Source: DATJSJ01 sp035504175 (GTDB lineage: Bacteria; Pseudomonadota; Alphaproteobacteria; Acetobacterales; Acetobacteraceae). Taken from it: a stretch of 6,795 bases of DNA. The notes below the pieces were generated by a model that saw only the letters and a list, made by a program, of their open reading frames with translations, had not been told where the DNA came from and did not search any database. This document shows, piece after piece, positions 1 to 6,795 of the stretch. Each line of letters begins with the position of its first letter. Position 1 is the stretch's first letter. Where the stretch lies: positions 1 to 6,795 of the forward strand of contig DATJSJ010000034.1 in NCBI GenBank assembly GCA_035504175.1, in the 5' to 3' direction. The position numbers were made by a program, and so were the translations under genes.

Positions 1-327
<327 letters not shown>

Positions 328-381
328 GCCTGATCGCTTGAGGCGGAACCGCCGGAAGCGTGAATCATGCTCTCAGATGAC

Positions 382-431
382 GGGCTAGAGCGGTTCAGGC
401 CGAGATGGTCGGCCTGAAACACCTCTAGCCC
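382..431. repeat. 50-base two-part palindrome downstream of rplA
   Basis: The outer arms GGGCTAGAG (382-390) and CTCTAGCCC (423-431) are perfect reverse complements. So are the inner arms TTCAGGCCGA (394-403) and TCGGCCTGAA (409-418), around a 5-base loop. A small internal loop (391-393 against 419-422) separates the two stems, giving 19 base pairs in all. It begins 55 bases after the rplA stop and has no T tract on either side, so it is a poor intrinsic terminator. Its compact, imperfectly symmetrical design and position just after a gene resemble the short interspersed palindromes found in alphaproteobacterial genomes. Whether it recurs elsewhere in this genome cannot be seen from the window. 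Alternatives are an RNA processing site or an mRNA 3'-end stabiliser for rplKA. Confidence 0.6.
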
Positions 432-668
432 CGGCGAACGGAATACGCTGCCGCCCGGTGATCCGGACGGCGGCGGGCAGGGCGGGCCGCGGCCCGCCCG
501 AACCTGTCCGAGACCGCTCGTATCCTTCGGGATGTAAAGGATCTTCGGATCCGCGCGCGGGAGACGGGGTGGCCAATCGCACGGACCCTTGGGTCCGGGG
601 CGTTGGCGGTTCCGGCTGACCGGTCGGCGCCCGCATCTGGGCGGCGGACCGGGATAAGGACAGGCGAA

Positions 669-766
669 CCGGGGTGTCGCCGGTGGCGGCATCCCTTGGG
701 CAACCCGGCCGGCGGCATCGCCGCAGGCCAGGGGTGGCCGGCGCCGTCATTGGCCGGACACCCCGG
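669..766 (+). promoter_or_regulatory. Candidate L10-type leader domain abutting the rplJ ribosome binding site
   Basis: The arm is closed by a perfect 10-bp stem, CCGGGGTGTC (669-678) with GACACCCCGG (757-766). It can continue as GCC 679-681 with GGC 752-754, then a three-base bulge (749-751), then GGTGGC 682-687 with GCCGTC 743-748 including two G-U pairs. Two smaller hairpins lie inside: CGGCG-GCAT-CGCCG (710-723) and GGCCA-GGGG-TGGCC (726-739). The last two bases of the closing stem, G765 and G766, are also the first two of the GGAAGGAG ribosome binding site, so folding could limit ribosome access to rplJ. L10 leaders of other bacteria are known translational control elements upstream of rplJ. 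Equating this fold with that family is an inference made without a covariance search. Confidence 0.45.
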
Positions 767-772
767 AAGGAG
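765..772 (+). promoter_or_regulatory. Ribosome binding site that fixes the rplJ TTG start
   Basis: GGAAGGAG is a strong Shine-Dalgarno sequence lying 7 bases before the TTG at 780. No in-frame ATG or GTG with a comparable site exists upstream, and the protein starting at this TTG (MDRTEKRDFV) matches the usual L10 N-terminus, so the site decides the start. Confidence 0.85.
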
Positions 773-779
773 ACGGGAC

Positions 780-1313
780 TTGGACCGTACGGAGAAGCGG
801 GACTTCGTCGCCTCGCTCGCCGCGGTGTTCGCCGAGACGTCGATGGTCGTGGTCACCCGCAATCAAGGGTTGAACGTGGCCGAGGTGACGGAGCTGCGGC
901 GCCGCATGCGGGCGGCGGGGGCGACCTTCAGGGTCGCGAAGAACCGGCTGGCCAATCTCGCCCTGGATGGGACCCGATTCGACGGGATCAAGCCGCTGCT
1001 GAAGGGCCCGACCGCGCTCGCGTGGTCGATGGATCCGGTGGCCGTGGCGAAGACCGCCGTCGAGTTCGCCAGGACCAACGAGAAGTTCGTCGTGGTCGGC
1101 GGGGCGCTCGGCACCCAGACGCTGGATGCGTCCGGGGTGCAGGCGCTGGCCGAGCTGCCGTCGCTGGAAGTGCTGCGCGCCCGGCTGGTGGGGATGATCC
1201 AGACCCCCGCCACAAGGATTGCCGGCACGCTCGCAGCCCCGGCCGGACAGCTCGCGCGGGTCTTCGGCGCCTATGCCAGGCGCGACGAGGCAGCCGAGGC
1301 GGAGGCGGCCTGA
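780..1313 (+). CDS. rplJ: 50S ribosomal protein L10
   Basis: L10 anchors the L7/L12 dimers to 23S rRNA at the base of the ribosomal stalk, which recruits and activates translation GTPases. With L12 it represses its own operon in well-studied bacteria. From the TTG the product is 177 residues, close to the usual 165-175. The N-terminal rRNA-binding domain shows MDRTEKRDFV at the start and LRRRMRAAGATFRVAKNRLA at about residues 39-58, a typical L10 block, followed by KGPTALAW at 75-82. The C-terminal part, from about residue 130, is the expected long helix that carries the L12 dimers, ending in an alanine/glutamate-rich tail. Upstream in-frame sequence (GC-rich, Arg/Pro/Gly-heavy) is not L10-like and is leader. 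The gene lies 83 bases before rplL and is probably co-transcribed with it. The rare TTG start is unusual for such a highly expressed gene. Confidence 0.96.
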   Translation: MDRTEKRDFVASLAAVFAETSMVVVTRNQGLNVAEVTELRRRMRAAGATFRVAKNRLANLALDGTRFDGIKPLLKGPTALAWSMDPVAVAKTAVEFARTNEKFVVVGGALGTQTLDASGVQALAELPSLEVLRARLVGMIQTPATRIAGTLAAPAGQLARVFGAYARRDEAAEAEAA

Positions 1314-1339
1314 GGCCGGCACCCCGCAGACAAATGAGC

Positions 1340-1358
1340 GCAAGCCGATCGGGCTTGC
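1340..1358 (+). other. Small hairpin in the rplJ-rplL spacer
   Basis: GCAAGCC (1340-1346) and GGCTTGC (1352-1358) are perfect reverse complements around a 5-base loop. The hairpin lies 26 bases after the rplJ stop and 38 bases before the rplL start. There is no T tract after it, so it is unlikely to terminate transcription. It may mark an RNA cleavage or stability site that lets rplL be expressed above rplJ (four to six L12 copies are needed per L10), but that role is inferred. Confidence 0.4.
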
Positions 1359-1396
1359 ATGGAACCGCACAACGCTTAGATTGAGGATACCCGAAC

Positions 1397-1777
1397 ATGG
1401 CCGATCTGTCGAAGTTGGTGGACGAGCTGTCCAGCCTGACGGTGCTGGAAGCCGCTGAGCTGTCCAAGCTGCTCGAGGAGAAGTGGGGCGTCTCCGCCGC
1501 CGCGCCGGTGGCGATTGCCGCCGCACCCGCCGGGGCCGCGCCTGCGGCCGCGCCGGTCGAGGAGCAGACCGAGTTCACCGTCATCCTGGCCAAGACCGGC
1601 GAGAAAAAGATCAACGTGATCAAGGAGGTCCGGGCGATCACCGGGCTCGGCCTGAAGGAGGCCAAGGATCTCGTCGAGGGCGCCCCGAAGACCGTCAAGG
1701 AAGGGGTGAACAAGGACGAGGCGGAGAAGATCCGTAAGCAACTGGAAGAGCAGGGCGCGGCTGTCGAGATCAAGTAG
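1397..1777 (+). CDS. rplL: 50S ribosomal protein L7/L12
   Basis: L7/L12 is the multicopy stalk protein that contacts EF-Tu, EF-G, IF2 and release factors and stimulates their GTPase activity. The 126-residue product has the full family layout. An N-terminal dimerisation helix pair covers about residues 1-32 (LSKLVDELSSLTVLEAAELS). A flexible Ala/Pro hinge covers about 33-56. The globular C-terminal domain runs from about 58 to 126 with the conserved factor-binding stretch GLGLKEAKDLVE at 83-94 and the ending EEQGAAVEIK. Length and motifs match E. coli L7/L12 (about 120 residues). The ATG is preceded by GAGGA (1383-1387) about 9 bases upstream. It sits between rplJ and rpoB, as in most bacteria. 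Nothing is missing or unusual in the protein. Confidence 0.98.
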   Translation: MADLSKLVDELSSLTVLEAAELSKLLEEKWGVSAAAPVAIAAAPAGAAPAAAPVEEQTEFTVILAKTGEKKINVIKEVRAITGLGLKEAKDLVEGAPKTVKEGVNKDEAEKIRKQLEEQGAAVEIK

Positions 1778-1832
1778 GCATCTGGCGTCGGCGCGGCCTC
1801 GCCGGGCTGCGCCGCATTTCGGATCGGGGCGC

Positions 1833-1860
1833 GGGTGGGAATCGGGGTCGATTCCCGCCC
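1833..1860 (+). terminator. Candidate attenuator hairpin between rplL and rpoB
   Basis: GGGTGGGAATCG (1833-1844) pairs with CGATTCCCGCCC (1849-1860) along 12 base pairs with a single T-G wobble (1836/1857), closing a GGGT tetraloop. It begins 55 bases after the rplL stop, comparable to the position of the rplL-rpoB attenuator known in E. coli. The sequence that follows (ATCCGTCGTTG) has only scattered T, so efficient intrinsic termination is not expected. Partial termination, a pause site, or a double-strand RNase target are all possible. Confidence 0.4.
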
Positions 1861-2013
1861 ATCCGTCGTTGCGGAGGGTCGCTGGGCGGGGCTGACCGCC
1901 GCATGCAAGGGAGGTGAGGCGAAGCCCGGCAAAGACCGGGGGAGCGTTGCGGCCGGTCTCGGCCGCACGAGCATATCCGGCCGCGTCCGGGGCGGGCGCG
2001 ACGAGGGGATAGG

Positions 2014-2049
2014 GGTGCCGGACGGCACCTTGGGTGAGCGGAGGGTGCC
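2014..2049 (+). promoter_or_regulatory. Competing stem segments in the rpoB leader
   Basis: GGCACC at 2024-2029 can pair with GGTGCC at 2014-2019 (tetraloop GGAC) or with the identical GGTGCC at 2044-2049 (14-base loop), but not with both. The second GGTGCC can also fold locally, GGTG 2044-2047 with CACC 2052-2055. The arrangement ends 35 bases before the rpoB ribosome binding site. Mutually exclusive pairing of this kind is what leaders use for switching, but the stems are only six base pairs, so chance in GC-rich DNA is a real alternative. Confidence 0.3.
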
Positions 2050-2094
2050 ATCACCGCGCGGCGATGGGAACCCTCAACGGGGCAAGGACAGGCG

Positions 2095-6270
<4,176 letters not shown>

Positions 6271-6279
6271 GACGATCCG

Positions 6280-6303
6280 GGGACCGGGGAACGCCCCGGT
6301 CCC
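6280..6303 (+). other. Perfect 10-bp hairpin in the rpoB-rpoC spacer
   Basis: GGGACCGGGG (6280-6289) and CCCCGGTCCC (6294-6303) are perfect reverse complements around the loop AACG, starting 9 bases after the rpoB stop. All but two of the ten pairs are G-C, so the RNA stem would be very stable. The following bases are GC-rich without T, which argues against intrinsic termination, and rpoC must be transcribed through it. A protective 3' structure or processing site between the rpoB and rpoC messages is the likeliest use. The rest of the 139-base spacer shows a weaker CAGGG 6336-6340 / CCCTG 6346-6350 stem and the rpoC ribosome binding site. Confidence 0.5.
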
Positions 6304-6409
6304 GGGCCGTGCCGTCGCCGCGGCGCGGTCCAGGTCAGGGCGGAGCCCTGGCGCCTTTCAGGGATGGCGGCGGATGCCGTCGCCCGTCACCGCATGAGGT
6401 GAGAGCCGT

Positions 6410-6795
6410 ATGAACGAGCTGATGAAGATTCTGGGCCAGGCCGGCCAGGCGCTGACCTTCGACCAGATCAAGATCCAGATGGCGAGCCCGGAGCAGATCC
6501 GCTCCTGGTCCTATGGCGAGATCAAGAAGCCGGAGACGATCAACTACCGCACCTTCAAGCCGGAGCGCGACGGCCTCTTTTGTGCCCGCATCTTCGGCCC
6601 GATCAAGGACTATGAGTGCCTGTGCGGCAAGTACAAGCGCATGAAGTTCCGCGGCATCATCTGCGAGAAATGCGGCGTCGAGGTCACGCTCGCCAAGGTG
6701 CGGCGCGAGCGCATGGGCCATATCGAACTCGCCTCGCCGGTCGCGCATATCTGGTTCCTGAAGTCGCTGCCCAGCCGGATCGGCCTGATGGTCGA
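6410..6795 (+). CDS. rpoC: DNA-directed RNA polymerase subunit beta', N-terminal part (3' end outside window)
   Basis: RpoC is the beta' subunit, carrying the catalytic magnesium site and most of the clamp. Only the first 128 codons plus two bases lie in the window, from a protein normally near 1400 residues. The start MNELMKILGQAGQALTFDQI is followed by the zinc-binding region, with C70, C72, C85 and C88 (the pattern CLCGK...CEKC) at the same numbers as in E. coli beta'. After it come EVTLAKVRRERMGHIELASP and HIWFLKSLPSRIG, a strongly conserved clamp block. The ATG is supported by AGGTGA (6397-6402) seven bases upstream and by the N-terminal match to the family. The 139-base gap to rpoB is consistent with co-transcription. 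The catalytic NADFDGD motif lies beyond the window, so completeness cannot be checked. Confidence 0.97.
   Translation, partial: MNELMKILGQAGQALTFDQIKIQMASPEQIRSWSYGEIKKPETINYRTFKPERDGLFCARIFGPIKDYECLCGKYKRMKFRGIICEKCGVEVTLAKVRRERMGHIELASPVAHIWFLKSLPSRIGLMV

Larger units (their letters stand above)
328..779 (+). promoter_or_regulatory. Long structured rplA-rplJ spacer / rplJ leader
   Basis: These 452 bases carry no credible gene on either strand; the open frames here are GC-rich shadows. Several inverted repeats follow one another: 335-339 with 356-360 around a GGCGG/CCGCC inner stem; 382-431; a perfect palindrome at 480-499; ATCC-TTCG-GGAT at 522-533; GGATC-TTCG-GATCC at 539-552; CGGACC-CTTG-GGTCCG at 582-597; CCGGTC 620-625 with GACCGG 647-652 enclosing CGCCC 628-632 / GGGCG 639-643; and a long arm closed by 669-678 with 757-766. 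A long folded leader before rplJ is known in many bacteria, where L10 or L10-L12 binds it and represses translation. That role here is inferred from position and structure. I see no clear sigma-70 type promoter and no hairpin followed by a T tract, so where rplJ transcription begins is unknown. Confidence 0.55.
1778..2094 (+). promoter_or_regulatory. rplL-rpoB spacer / rpoB leader
   Basis: These 317 bases contain no convincing gene. A GTG-started frame (1835-2098) is open only because of GC bias. Inverted repeats seen are: a 12-bp hairpin at 1833-1860; GGCGG 1885-1889 with CCGCC 1896-1900; CCCGG 1925-1929 with CCGGG 1936-1940; GCGGCCG 1949-1955 with CGGCCGC 1960-1966; and the competing pairs at 2014-2049. 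The rpoB ribosome binding site is AAGGA at 2084-2088, six bases before the ATG. In E. coli the same gap holds a partial terminator and an RNase III site that make beta far less abundant than L12, so a similar role is plausible here. No confident promoter was seen. Confidence 0.5.

Noticed and set aside
480..499. Perfect 20-base palindrome made only of G and C, considered as a protein operator
   Set aside because: Short G/C-only palindromes are common in such GC-rich spacers, and it sits in a series of RNA-type hairpins. No promoter is visible beside it.
603..779. Longer rplJ with a 59-residue N-terminal extension
   Set aside because: The extension is Arg/Pro/Gly-rich, unlike any L10, and the strong ribosome binding site and canonical MDRTEK start lie downstream at 780.
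328..780. Search for a sigma-70 type promoter for rplJ (for example GTAAAG near 535 or GATAAG near 653)
   Set aside because: Neither candidate -10 box has a TTGAC-like -35 element at 16-18 bases, so no promoter is called.
6394..6402. Two-codon mini-ORF ATG-AGG-TGA overlapping the rpoC ribosome binding site
   Set aside because: It coincides with the AGGTGA ribosome binding sequence and has no binding site of its own, so the ATG is most likely incidental.

Overview
This window is a stretch of the bacterial ribosomal protein / RNA polymerase cluster rplKA-rplJL-rpoBC, all on the + strand. In order it holds the 3' end of rplA (ribosomal protein L1), a long gene-free structured leader, rplJ (L10), rplL (L7/L12), a second gene-free leader of about 320 bases, rpoB (RNA polymerase beta) and the 5' end of rpoC (beta'). 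The protein sequences, the high GC content and the RpoB insertions and rif-region wording (DQTNPLSEVTHKRRLSALG) point to an alphaproteobacterium. The N-termini of RpoC and RpoB look most like Rhodospirillales/Acetobacteraceae. That placement is from memory of the families and was not searched.

The genes cooperate in the usual way. L1, L10 and L12 build the L1 stalk and the L10(L12)n factor-recruiting stalk of the 50S subunit, and beta and beta' form the catalytic core of RNA polymerase. Grouping them links ribosome and polymerase synthesis. Every coding region appears intact apart from truncation by the window edges, and no mobile element, CRISPR array, tRNA, rRNA or foreign gene is visible.

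The interesting material lies in the non-coding gaps. The rplA-rplJ gap (452 bases) contains at least seven separate perfect or near-perfect inverted repeats. They include a 50-base two-part palindrome, two consecutive UUCG tetraloop hairpins, a CUUG hairpin, and a 10-bp closing stem that ends on the first bases of the rplJ ribosome binding site. The rplL-rpoB gap (317 bases) has a 12-bp hairpin placed like the known rplL-rpoB attenuator of E. coli. Near its end are three segments (GGTGCC, GGCACC, GGTGCC) that can pair in two mutually exclusive ways. The rpoB-rpoC gap (139 bases) has a perfect 10-bp hairpin just after the rpoB stop. None of these hairpins is followed by a T tract, so if they control transcription it is not as standard intrinsic terminators.

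I found no evidence of a new multi-gene system. The best leads are RNA-level regulation of rplJ and rpoB, and the 50-base palindrome, which may be a dispersed genomic repeat.
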